Shown here one piece after another: positions 1 to 7,156 of a stretch of 15,804 nt of DNA. Numbering within the stretch: position 1 is the first letter of the stretch; the number at the start of each line of letters is the position of its first letter. The notes under the pieces are model-generated. The model saw nothing but the letters and a program-made list of their open reading frames with translations, was not told the origin of the DNA and did no database searches. Location: the NCBI GenBank assembly GCA_017461285.1, contig JAFTYS010000148.1:1-15804 (forward strand). The letters run 5' to 3'. Source of the DNA: Bacteroidales bacterium. Its GTDB lineage: Bacteria > Bacteroidota > Bacteroidia > Bacteroidales > UBA932. Position numbers and translations under genes: made by a program.

Positions 1-1055
1 ACAGCAAACTTGTGAACGTTGATTTTCATTGTAATGTGGACGATGTATTCTACCTCAAGCCGGGGTATCTGCGCAGCGGTGGTTCGGAAGAGTTGAGACA
101 GGAACTGATGAAACATCCGGAAATCATATCTGCCGGTATGATAGGATACTATAGTGAACTTCCATGTATCGGATCTGCGAGACCATATATGAAAGACCAG
201 ATGCTTTCATTCTTCTATACTCATCTGCAATGTGACGAGAATGCTTTCAACATCCTGGAATTCGAAGTTAAGGAACAGTTCGACAAAGACAGGATAACAG
301 GCCTCTGGCTAACTCCGGAAGCAGAAAAGGCTATTGCAGAGAATCCGGAATTCCTGCAGTGGCTTACCGATAAGCAATACATCCGACATTCAGATCCGGC
401 CGGAAGGATAGAGACCTACCCTGCAGATATTTTAGAAGGAACACATGGTCCTGCACACTCATTCGTTTTTGTTTCCCCTTCTTCAGAAATCGACTTTTTT
501 CCGCCTCTGCTGATCAAGACGATTCCTGACCATAACGCCGCAAGGAAAGTGATAGCTGAAGCCTATTCCAAAGTCTATCAGGTACCTGTCACCGACATAA
601 TGGACTTTGCAACTGAATCGAAATACATCAGAGAAATCCACAAGGAAAACCTGGCTCCTTTATACATCACCATCAGACTCATGAGGCTGGTACTGATCCT
701 GATAATCGCCATGACGATGATGGGTCTCACCGGCATGAGCGTCTATTATGCTTCGGAGCGTCGTCATGAAATCGCAGTCAGAAAGGTATTCGGCGGCACT
801 ACTGATTCGGAGACCTTCAGGAACGTATTGACCTACATCCGCATGACGCTGATTTCAGACATCCTTGCAATTCCTGTCGTGTACTTCCTGATTGACTTCC
901 TCAGAGAGACTCCATATGCAAACGCCATCGATACTTTCTGGTGGGTTTATGCGGCAGCCATTCTGTTTTCAATCGCAATCTCGCTCGTCTCAGTCCTCTG
1001 GCAGATTCTGCGGGCCGCCCGCACTAATCCTGCAGAGACGCTGAAGAAGGAGTAG
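1..1055 (+). CDS. ABC transporter permease, FtsX/MacB-like (5' end outside window)
   Basis: This is the C-terminal part of an inner-membrane permease of the FtsX/MacB type, which works with a separate ATPase and a periplasmic partner to move substrates out of the cell or drive periplasmic events. The frame is open to the left edge (codons start at base 3), and a GTG at 12 sits inside the periplasmic domain, so the real start lies upstream. After about 215 residues of soluble periplasmic domain come three hydrophobic segments, roughly residues 223-250, 281-300 and 313-336 counted from the GTG. The motif ERRHEIAVRKVFGGT after the first segment is the cytoplasmic coupling stretch typical of FtsX domains, where the permease touches its ATPase. 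Full-length Bacteroidales members are usually near 750-800 residues. The substrate cannot be read from the sequence. Such permeases are often next to sigma-54 two-component pairs in Bacteroidales, as here. Confidence 0.87.
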   Translation, partial: SKLVNVDFHCNVDDVFYLKPGYLRSGGSEELRQELMKHPEIISAGMIGYYSELPCIGSARPYMKDQMLSFFYTHLQCDENAFNILEFEVKEQFDKDRITGLWLTPEAEKAIAENPEFLQWLTDKQYIRHSDPAGRIETYPADILEGTHGPAHSFVFVSPSSEIDFFPPLLIKTIPDHNAARKVIAEAYSKVYQVPVTDIMDFATESKYIREIHKENLAPLYITIRLMRLVLILIIAMTMMGLTGMSVYYASERRHEIAVRKVFGGTTDSETFRNVLTYIRMTLISDILAIPVVYFLIDFLRETPYANAIDTFWWVYAAAILFSIAISLVSVLWQILRAARTNPAETLKKE

Positions 1056-1077
1056 ATGCCCGGTCGGTGCCGGGCAT
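1056..1077. repeat. GC-rich inverted repeat (hairpin) directly after the permease stop codon
   Basis: ATGCCCGG at 1056-1063 pairs perfectly with CCGGGCAT at 1070-1077 around a 6-base loop (8-bp stem). It begins on the base after the TAG stop at 1053-1055. No T-run follows, so it is a poor intrinsic terminator. It may instead protect the mRNA 3' end or be the remnant of a REP-like palindromic element. Its right arm merges into the tandem repeat that follows. Confidence 0.7.
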
Positions 1078-1144
1078 GACGTGAAAGAGGCCGGGCATGA
1101 CGGGAAAGAGGCTGGGCATGACGGGAAAGAGGCTGGGCATGACG
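1069..1144. repeat. 21-bp tandem repeat, about 3.6 copies
   Basis: Three full 21-base units lie at 1069-1089, 1090-1110 and 1111-1131, and a partial fourth runs from 1132 to about 1144. Unit 1 differs from unit 2 by one base (GTGAAAGAG versus GGGAAAGAG). Units 3 and 4 carry GCTGGGCATGAC where units 1 and 2 carry GCCGGGCATGAC. The block is bracketed by an 11-base direct repeat, AAGAAGGAGTA, at 1044-1054 (the end of the permease gene) and 1153-1163. This suggests that the permease tail was duplicated or that an element inserted there. There are no spacers, so it is not a CRISPR array. The unit length is a multiple of three, which creates a repetitive open frame on the - strand, but nothing supports that frame as a gene. 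Confidence 0.85.
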
Positions 1145-1165
1145 TCGGGGTTAAGAAGGAGTAAT

Positions 1166-1196
1166 TTTGATAAAACGGGCATAATTACTATATTTG
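1166..1196 (+). promoter_or_regulatory. Bacteroidales housekeeping promoter for the two-component/amylase cluster
   Basis: A -33 box TTTG (1166-1169) and a -7 box TATATTTG (1189-1196) are separated by exactly 19 bases, matching the Bacteroidota primary sigma factor consensus. Transcription would be expected to start around 1201-1204, only a few bases before the first ATG of the response regulator. It should drive the regulator, the kinase and probably the amylase. Confidence 0.72.
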
Positions 1197-1206
1197 AAGG
1201 TTCAAG

Positions 1207-2568
1207 ATGATACCTATGGCTAAAAGCAAGGCAAAGATATTGGTTGTGGATGACAACAGTGGAATAAGGGCGGCGCTTAAGGTGCTGCTGCCGATCCATT
1301 TCTCGCAGGTCGAAGTCATCCCGTCTCCAAACGAACTCATGAGCCGTCTGGCTGAATTCCGTCCTGACGTGGTTCTGCTGGACATGAATTTCCACACCGA
1401 CATAAATACTGGAAACGAAGGCCTGTTCTGGCTTTCTGAAATAAAGAAGCGCTGTCCGGATGTCGAAGTCGTTCTGTTTACCGCATATGCAGATATCGCC
1501 CTTGCGGTCGAAGGAATGAAGCGTGGGGCATTCGACTTCATCGTGAAGCCGTGGGACAATGAGAAGCTCGTCGATACATTGAAGGCGGCATACGACGGCC
1601 GCAACAAGGATTCGAAGGACGCGGCTTCAGTTCCGCCGTCGTCGGTAACCATGCTCTGGGGAAAGGGATCTGCGATGGCCTCAGTCCGCAAGACTGTCGA
1701 GAAGATCGCTCCGACCGACGCTACGGTGCTCATAACAGGAGAGAACGGTACGGGAAAGGATGTGCTTGCCGGCGAGATCCACCGCATGTCCGAACGTGCA
1801 TTCAGGCCTATGGTCTGCGTCGATGCCGGCGCACTGACGGAGACGCTTTTCGAGAGCGAGCTTTTCGGCCATGTCAAGGGCGCGTTCACTGATGCCCATG
1901 CCGACCATGTCGGCAAATTCGAGCAGGCGGACGGCACTACCCTCTTCCTCGACGAGATCGGCAACATCCCTCTTCATCTCCAGTCAAAGCTCCTGAGGGC
2001 CATCCAGAACAGATGCATCACCAGAGTCGGAGACACAAAGTGCATCCCTGTGGATATCAGGCTCATATGCGCTACCAATAAGAATCTGGACAAGATGGTT
2101 CGCGACGGAGAGTTCCGCGAAGACCTGTACTACAGGATAAACACGATGCACCTCCACCTCCCTGCCCTGCGGGAAAGGAAGGACGAAATAATCCCGCTTG
2201 CCGAGATGTTCATAAGGAAGCACGCGGAAAAGTACAGACGCCCGGTGATCGGACTGACGGAAGATGCGGCAGAAGTCCTGATGAACCATAATTGGGGCGG
2301 CAACATACGCGAACTGCAGAACTGCATCGAGAAGGCGGTCATACTCTCCGAAGGCTCGACCCTTTCCGCTTCGGACATCGAGCTCCCTTCGGGAGGAAAT
2401 GCGCCGGCCCCTCCGGGCACTGGCGCAGGCGACACCCTGGAGGAGACGGAAGAAAAGGCTATACGCGCAGCTATGGCAAGATACGGCGGCAATCTGTCGA
2501 TGGTGGCGAAGTCGCTGGAAATAAGCAGGCCGACCCTGTATGCCAAGTTGAAGAAGTATAACATATAG
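1207..2568 (+). CDS. Sigma-54-dependent response regulator, NtrC family
   Basis: This is a cytoplasmic transcription activator of sigma-54 (RpoN) promoters, controlled by phosphorylation. The N-terminal receiver domain (about residues 9-125) has the acidic pair D15/D16, the phospho-acceptor D59 (LLDMNF) and K114. The AAA+ domain (about 150-390) has Walker A GENGTGKD at 178-185, the sigma-54-contacting loop at 225-230 and Walker B LFLDEI with D249/E250. A Fis-type helix-turn-helix fills about residues 411-453. The loop reads GAFTDA instead of the textbook GAFTGA. The 453-residue length is normal for the family. The start is uncertain: ATG 1207 would leave a leader of only a few bases after the predicted promoter, whereas ATG 1216 gives MAKSKAKILVVDD and a more usual leader. 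The gene lies 7 bp upstream of its probable partner kinase. No sigma-54 promoter was found in this window, so its targets are probably elsewhere. Confidence 0.95.
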   Translation: MIPMAKSKAKILVVDDNSGIRAALKVLLPIHFSQVEVIPSPNELMSRLAEFRPDVVLLDMNFHTDINTGNEGLFWLSEIKKRCPDVEVVLFTAYADIALAVEGMKRGAFDFIVKPWDNEKLVDTLKAAYDGRNKDSKDAASVPPSSVTMLWGKGSAMASVRKTVEKIAPTDATVLITGENGTGKDVLAGEIHRMSERAFRPMVCVDAGALTETLFESELFGHVKGAFTDAHADHVGKFEQADGTTLFLDEIGNIPLHLQSKLLRAIQNRCITRVGDTKCIPVDIRLICATNKNLDKMVRDGEFREDLYYRINTMHLHLPALRERKDEIIPLAEMFIRKHAEKYRRPVIGLTEDAAEVLMNHNWGGNIRELQNCIEKAVILSEGSTLSASDIELPSGGNAPAPPGTGAGDTLEETEEKAIRAAMARYGGNLSMVAKSLEISRPTLYAKLKKYNI

Positions 2569-2575
2569 TAGAAGA

Positions 2576-3787
2576 ATGGCAGAAATCCATGTCATACTTA
2601 TCGTGATTGCGACAGTTTCAGCGACTGCCGCAATTGCTTCTTTAATCACCTCCCGCAGAATGCGCAAGAAAGTCGCATACATGCTGGATGCGCTTGAAGA
2701 CAAGGAATTGAATTTCCGCTTCGACGAGAGCCGGTTCTTAGGAAGAAGGTTCAACCGTACCCTGAACCGCTTGAGAGGCATCTTCGATAAGGAAAGGCAT
2801 GAGATCATCGAACAGGAGAAATATTTCGGACTGATGCTGGACCATGTCCGGACAGGCGTTGTCGTCGTCGAAGACAACGGACGCATCAACTACTGCAACA
2901 GCACAGCCCTGGCTATTCTGGGCATCGCTACCTTCGGCCACATACGTCAGCTCAGGACGGTGAGCCAGTCGCTTTATGAGGCCTTCCAGACCGTTACTGA
3001 CGGATCCCATGAGGAAAGGGCTAGCTACTACAATGAAAGCGGAAAAGTGACCATTTCACTTACCGCTTCAAATGCGAAGATCGGCAAAAGCAAGGTCAAG
3101 GTCGTCGCATTCAATGACATTAGTGATGAAATCGCAGAAAGCGAGCAGGAATCGTGGTCAAAGCTGATCAGAGTGCTGACGCATGAGATCATGAACACCG
3201 TCACCCCTATCGCTTCCTTGAGCGAGACCCTGCTTAAGTTTGACGGGGTAGACGGCGAGATAAGGAACGGCCTGGACACTATCTCACAGTCCTCGCGCAG
3301 CCTGATAAAGTTTGTCGACAGCTACAGGAATCTGACCAGGGTCGCTTCTCCGGTGAAGAAGGCGTTCTTCGTTCGCGAGCTGGCGGAGAGGGTGATAAAC
3401 CTGACAAAGGAGCAGGCGCTGATGGCGGGAGCCGTATGTACATATACTGAAAAATCGGAAGACATCCTGCTCTATGCCGACGAAGGACAGATCACGCAGA
3501 TACTTATCAATCTGGTAAAGAACGCGATCCAGGCAGGTGCGCGTAATGTAGGCATATCCGCAGACATAAACCTTTCCGAGCAGATAATCATAAACGTTGC
3601 CAACGACGGACGTCCCATCAGCAAGGAAAGCCAGGAAGAGATCTTCGTGCCTTTCTATACGACCAAACAGGAAGGTACGGGCATCGGTCTGAGCCTGTCT
3701 CGCCAGATCATGCGCATGCATAACGGCACCCTGACGCTCAACCGAAGCGACGAAAAAGGAACGATATTCACATTATTATTCAAATAG
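2576..3787 (+). CDS. PAS-containing sensor histidine kinase, NtrB-like
   Basis: This is the probable partner kinase of the preceding sigma-54 regulator. One hydrophobic segment at about residues 4-25 is followed at once by basic residues, so there is essentially no periplasmic sensor and the signal is probably read inside the cell or membrane. A linker leads to a PAS domain at about 84-185. The H-box RVLTHEIMNTVTP places the phosphorylated histidine at H203. The ATP-binding domain has the N-box LINLVKNAIQAG (N316), the G1 box NDGRP (D344) and the G2 box GTGIGLSLS starting at 367. All residues needed for activity appear present. It starts 7 bp after the regulator stop, so the two are almost certainly co-transcribed. 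The PAS ligand cannot be predicted. Confidence 0.94.
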   Translation: MAEIHVILIVIATVSATAAIASLITSRRMRKKVAYMLDALEDKELNFRFDESRFLGRRFNRTLNRLRGIFDKERHEIIEQEKYFGLMLDHVRTGVVVVEDNGRINYCNSTALAILGIATFGHIRQLRTVSQSLYEAFQTVTDGSHEERASYYNESGKVTISLTASNAKIGKSKVKVVAFNDISDEIAESEQESWSKLIRVLTHEIMNTVTPIASLSETLLKFDGVDGEIRNGLDTISQSSRSLIKFVDSYRNLTRVASPVKKAFFVRELAERVINLTKEQALMAGAVCTYTEKSEDILLYADEGQITQILINLVKNAIQAGARNVGISADINLSEQIIINVANDGRPISKESQEEIFVPFYTTKQEGTGIGLSLSRQIMRMHNGTLTLNRSDEKGTIFTLLFK

Positions 3788-3795
3788 ACATAAAC

Positions 3796-5232
3796 ATGAA
3801 AAAAACACTCTATCTGATTGCATGTCTGTGCATTGCAGCATGCGCACCGAAGCCGGAGGCAAAGCTTGTCGACCGCATGACACATGATCCGAATGCGACC
3901 AATACGGAGACCATCCTCCATGTATGGAGCTGGAACTTCCCTACCATCGCCGAGAACATGAAGACTATCGCTGACGCGGGATTCACCATGCTTCAGACTT
4001 CACCTGTCAATGCATGCTTCAGCCCGGAAGGTGCAAACATCAAGATTCTTGACGCGAAGGAAGGCAACTGGTACCACTATTATCAGCCTACCGACTGGAC
4101 CATCGGAAACAACATTCTTGGAACCGAAGAAGAGATGCAGGTAATGCTTGATTCGGCGAAGAAGTACAATATCCGTGTCCTCGTGGACGTTCTTCCTAAC
4201 CATACCGCATTCGACATCGACCTCGTTTCCGACGAGTTCTATGCTGCTGTAGGCGGAAGGGAGAAGATGTTCCATACAAACGGCCTCAAGGGCATCAGGG
4301 ACTATTCTGACCGTACACAGTGTACTCATCAGGGTGTAGGCGGACTTCCTGACGTAAACACAGAGAACCCTCATTTCCAGAAGTATTACATGGAGTTCGT
4401 GAACAAGCTCATCAAGATGGGAGTACGTGGCTTCCGTTATGATACTGCAAAGCATATCGGCGTTCATTCTGATCCTATTGATGTCGAGGCAGGCGTTACC
4501 GAAAACGACTTCTGGGACGTTGCTACAGGCCGCAAGGAAGTTCTCGGAGTTTCACTTGCGATCCCATACGACAGCCTTTTCGTATATGGTGAGGTTCTTC
4601 AGGGAAGAGGTGTTCCTGAAGCAGAATATGCAGGCTATTTCGGCCAGACAGCATCAAGCTACGGACATGTTCTCTGCAAGGTCATCGAGAACAGAAGCGC
4701 AAAGGACATCGACATCGTTTCATGGTACCACAGCGCGGCTCCGGAATATCTTACGACATGGGTCGAGAGTCACGACACCTACTGCAACGCAAACGAGACA
4801 GCAGACCTTACGGACGCACAGATCCGTACAGCATGGGTGTTCCTCACTGCCCGTCAGAACGGTACCCCTCTCTTCTTCAGCCGTCCTATGAACTCTACAC
4901 GTGACAACTTCTTCGGAGACAACCTTCTCGGAGCACGCGGAAACGATGAGTTCTTCCATCCTGAAGTAGTGGCTGTCAACAAGTTCCGTCAGGAAATGAA
5001 AGGACAGCTTGAAGATATCCAGATATCGGAAGACGGTAAGGTAGCTTCTGTAAACCGTGGAAACAAGGGTGTTGCGATCGTAAACTTCTCTCTTGACCAG
5101 ACTCCTGTAGACCTCCCTACCGGTCTTGCAGACGGCACATATACAGATGTCGTATACGGCAATACATTCACTGTCGAGAACGGCGTAATCAAGGGAACAG
5201 CACAGCCTGAATCAACATATATCATACGATAG
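3796..5232 (+). CDS. Alpha-amylase lipoprotein, GH13 family (AmyE-type, GH13_28-like)
   Basis: This is a secreted enzyme that cleaves internal alpha-1,4 bonds in starch or related glucans. The N-terminus is a lipoprotein signal with lipobox IAAC (lipidated C16), so the enzyme should be anchored to the outer or inner membrane. All GH13 signatures are present: region I VDVLPNH (D131, H136), region II GFRYDTAKH (nucleophile D216), region III VYGEVLQ (acid/base E266) and region IV WVESHDTY (D327). The stretches ILHVWSWNF, LQTSPVN, YQPTDW, YGEVLQ, WVESHDTY and TPLFFSRP follow Bacillus subtilis AmyE closely, as remembered. A small C-terminal beta domain fits 478 residues. It starts 8 bp after the kinase with no promoter in between, so it is probably in the same operon. 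It ends at a strong terminator. The family call is firm; the exact substrate (starch, glycogen or maltodextrin) is inference. Confidence 0.93.
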   Translation: MKKTLYLIACLCIAACAPKPEAKLVDRMTHDPNATNTETILHVWSWNFPTIAENMKTIADAGFTMLQTSPVNACFSPEGANIKILDAKEGNWYHYYQPTDWTIGNNILGTEEEMQVMLDSAKKYNIRVLVDVLPNHTAFDIDLVSDEFYAAVGGREKMFHTNGLKGIRDYSDRTQCTHQGVGGLPDVNTENPHFQKYYMEFVNKLIKMGVRGFRYDTAKHIGVHSDPIDVEAGVTENDFWDVATGRKEVLGVSLAIPYDSLFVYGEVLQGRGVPEAEYAGYFGQTASSYGHVLCKVIENRSAKDIDIVSWYHSAAPEYLTTWVESHDTYCNANETADLTDAQIRTAWVFLTARQNGTPLFFSRPMNSTRDNFFGDNLLGARGNDEFFHPEVVAVNKFRQEMKGQLEDIQISEDGKVASVNRGNKGVAIVNFSLDQTPVDLPTGLADGTYTDVVYGNTFTVENGVIKGTAQPESTYIIR

Positions 5233-5257
5233 TCATTCAGGATTTGTCTAGACGACA

Positions 5258-5284
5258 AAGGGTCCGCTGCTACAGCGGACCCTT
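5258..5284. terminator. Bidirectional intrinsic terminator between convergent genes
   Basis: AAGGGTCCGCTG (5258-5269) pairs perfectly with CAGCGGACCCTT (5273-5284) around the loop CTA, giving a 12-bp stem. On the + strand it is followed by TTATTTC, and on the - strand by TTTGTCG with a short T-run. It lies 25 bases after the amylase stop and 6 bases after the acyl-CoA synthetase stop on the other strand, so it can serve both. A weaker stem (TTGTC 5244-5248 with GACAA 5254-5258) precedes it. Confidence 0.85.
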
Positions 5285-5290
5285 ATTTCA

Positions 5291-7027
5291 TCAGTCGATT
5301 GTCTTGTCGATATTGAATCGTGTGATCTTTCTTGAGGTGTTCTTCTGGAATTCCGTGTCCCTCAGCTTAACCCTCTTTACTGCCTTGTATGGAGGCATCT
5401 TGGCATTAAGCATCTTCACCTGGTCCTCGAAATGCTTCTGGATGTCCGTGATTCCCTTATGGGCAAGAAGTTCTGCGTCAGGGAAGATTTCTGCAACGAT
5501 AGTGATCTTGTCTTTCTGCACTCGGCTTTCGCCTGCGTATACGACCACTTCAGTGACTCCTTCCACCTTCTGCAGTTCGGCCTCTATCTCTTCCGGATAT
5601 ACATTCTTTCCGTTTGAGAGGATGATAAGGTTCTTCTTGCGTCCGGTAATATAGATCCAGCCTTCTTCGTCGAGCTTTCCGTAGTCTCCTGTGTGGAAGA
5701 ATCCGTCCTTGTCGAATACCTCGGCTGTCGCTTCAGGGTTGTTGTAGTATCCGAGCATTACGTTTGGACCCTTCACGCAGATTTCGCCTTCACCGTTCTC
5801 GTCCGGATCGGCAATCTTTACCCTGCAGGCAAGGATCGGTGTTCCGACGCTTCCCGGCTTGCGGTATTCGTTTCTGTTTGCGGAAATCAGAGGCGAACAC
5901 TCTGTAATGCCGTAGCCGTTAAGGATGGTGATTCCTAATGAGTCGAATGTGCGGATGATCTCCTCGTCGAGCTTCGCACCTCCGCAGATGATGAGTTCAA
6001 GCTTTCCACCGAACGCGCTGAGTACGCTATAGAACAGCTTTCTTCTTACGTCAATTCCGACCTTGCGGAGCAGATCGCTGCACTTCATCATTACCTTAAG
6101 CAGTCCTTCCTTTCCGCTCTTTCTTGCTGTTGTCCAGATCTTTCTGTTCATTACCTCAAGGAATGCTGGAACAAGGATAAGATGGGTCGGCTGCTGTTCC
6201 CTTATCTCGTCGCTGACATGCTTTATGCCGCTTGATATATAGACCTCGCAGCCCTGTGCAAGATGACCTACATAGTTGACGGTAGAACCGAATGTGTGAT
6301 GAGGCGGAAGGACATGAAGAGTCTTGCGTGTAATGTCGAAGTTGTACATTCCGAGGGTCATGTCGAGGCCGATGTTAGCCTGCGAAAGCATGACGCCCTT
6401 GCCTTTGCCGGTCGTTCCGGAGGTGAAGACGATCGATGCTAGCCTGTTGACGTCGATCTTGTAGTCGTAGTATGAGTTGTCCCCTTCTGCGAAGAGTTTC
6501 GCTCCCTTGATCTGGAGTTCTGCGATTGAAGTCACTTTCTTTCCTTCTGTCTCCGCCGCTTCAAGTGAATTTTCCGGGGCGATGGAAATCAGCGTCTGAA
6601 CTGTCTTCAGGCCTCCGTTCTTCAGCATCTCCTTTATCTTCGCTTCAGATGTCTTTCCGAAGAAAACGGCCTTGCAGCCTGTTGTGGTGATGATTCCGTC
6701 GATGTCTTCTATCGGAAGTTCCTTGTCTACAGGAACTGTTACTGATCCGATGGCCATCACTCCGAAGAATGAGCAGCACCATCCGTATGAGTTCTCGCCG
6801 ATAATTGCTATCGTTTCTTCCCTAAAACCCTGCGATATCAAGGCTGTGCCTAGGTTTCGTACGTCATCGCGCCACTGTGAGAATGTCACACGCTGGACTT
6901 CCTTGTCCCAGTAATTCTCTTTATACGAAATTGCTATGCTTTCTGGGAAATTCTGTGCCGCCTCCTCTACAAGCGAACGCATGTCGTCGATGAAGGTGGT
7001 CTTGTAAATAGGATAATTCTTATTCAT
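5291..7027 (-). CDS. AMP-dependent acyl-CoA synthetase, FadD-like (long-chain fatty acid-CoA ligase)
   Basis: This enzyme activates a carboxylic acid with ATP to an acyl-adenylate and then transfers it to CoA, most likely a long-chain fatty acid. The ANL superfamily signatures are complete: the phosphate-binding loop FTSGTTGKGKG (201-211), GYGITECSP with E376, GDYGKL with the ribose-binding D448, the hinge stretch ITGRKKNLIILSNGKNVYP, and a C-terminal TSRKITRF whose lysine (about K567) fits the adenylation lysine. The length of 578 residues is usual for FadD-like enzymes. It is a single-gene unit on the - strand, divergent from the Hdr-like operon and convergent with the amylase. Its start is supported by a TATATTTG box about 38 bases upstream. 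The acyl chain length is not readable; a membrane-associated cytoplasmic enzyme feeding lipid synthesis or fatty-acid salvage is the most likely role. Confidence 0.92.
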   Translation of the reverse strand: MNKNYPIYKTTFIDDMRSLVEEAAQNFPESIAISYKENYWDKEVQRVTFSQWRDDVRNLGTALISQGFREETIAIIGENSYGWCCSFFGVMAIGSVTVPVDKELPIEDIDGIITTTGCKAVFFGKTSEAKIKEMLKNGGLKTVQTLISIAPENSLEAAETEGKKVTSIAELQIKGAKLFAEGDNSYYDYKIDVNRLASIVFTSGTTGKGKGVMLSQANIGLDMTLGMYNFDITRKTLHVLPPHHTFGSTVNYVGHLAQGCEVYISSGIKHVSDEIREQQPTHLILVPAFLEVMNRKIWTTARKSGKEGLLKVMMKCSDLLRKVGIDVRRKLFYSVLSAFGGKLELIICGGAKLDEEIIRTFDSLGITILNGYGITECSPLISANRNEYRKPGSVGTPILACRVKIADPDENGEGEICVKGPNVMLGYYNNPEATAEVFDKDGFFHTGDYGKLDEEGWIYITGRKKNLIILSNGKNVYPEEIEAELQKVEGVTEVVVYAGESRVQKDKITIVAEIFPDAELLAHKGITDIQKHFEDQVKMLNAKMPPYKAVKRVKLRDTEFQKNTSRKITRFNIDKTID

Positions 7028-7064
7028 CTTTTGGGTTTTAGTACTCGAATGGTTAAAAATCGTT

Positions 7065-7072
7065 CAAATATA
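7065..7072 (-). promoter_or_regulatory. -7 box of the acyl-CoA synthetase promoter
   Basis: Read on the - strand, this is TATATTTG, a perfect TAnnTTTG box. Transcription would start near 7058, giving a leader of about 30 bases before the ATG at 7027. No clear TTTG is present at the -33 position, so the call rests on the -7 box and its placement. Confidence 0.5.
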
Positions 7073-7095
7073 ACTTTATTTTTCATATATATTGC

Positions 7096-7103
7096 TAAAT
7101 TTG
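7096..7103 (+). promoter_or_regulatory. -7 box of the Hdr-like operon promoter
   Basis: TAAATTTG matches TAnnTTTG on the + strand in the AT-rich divergent region. Transcription would start around 7108-7111, giving a leader of about 47 bases before the ATG at 7157. The -33 box is weak. A perfect palindrome lies just downstream, where a repressor could block initiation. Confidence 0.5.
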
Positions 7104-7113
7104 CCCAATAATT

Positions 7114-7144
7114 GTAAACGCGTTTACTATATACGCATTTACTA
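7114..7144. promoter_or_regulatory. Probable operator: 14-bp perfect palindrome plus direct-repeat half-site
   Basis: GTAAACGCGTTTAC at 7114-7127 is a perfect 14-bp palindrome. Its right half continues as ACGCGTTTACTA (7118-7129) and recurs as ACGCATTTACTA (7133-7144), with 11 of 12 bases identical and a 15-bp offset. The site lies immediately after the predicted transcription start of the Hdr-like operon and before its first ATG, a usual place for a repressor-binding site. A TAAACG...CGTTTA core is reminiscent of LacI-family operators, but no such regulator is encoded in the window and the cognate protein is unknown. Confidence 0.5.
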
Positions 7145-7156
7145 AAACGACGGATA

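Noticed and set aside
1069..1144. Possible CRISPR array
   Set aside because: The 21-base units are directly adjacent with no spacers, and no cas genes are present.
1056..1206. Sigma-54 promoter (-24 GG, -12 GC) controlled by the local regulator
   Set aside because: No TGGCAC-N5-TTGC-like pair was found here or in the other intergenic gaps. The gap instead contains a primary-sigma promoter.
1024..1395. Open frame on the - strand with a repeated LFPVMPS-type pattern
   Set aside because: The repeats are just the 21-bp tandem repeat read in frame, and the rest is antisense to the response regulator. There is no promoter or recognisable domain.
1984..2889. 301-codon open frame on the - strand across the regulator/kinase junction
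   Set aside because: It is antisense to two clearly identified genes, low in complexity, and has no recognisable domain. Similar long antisense frames at 1188-1967, 7142-7858 and 10230-11228 were rejected for the same reason.
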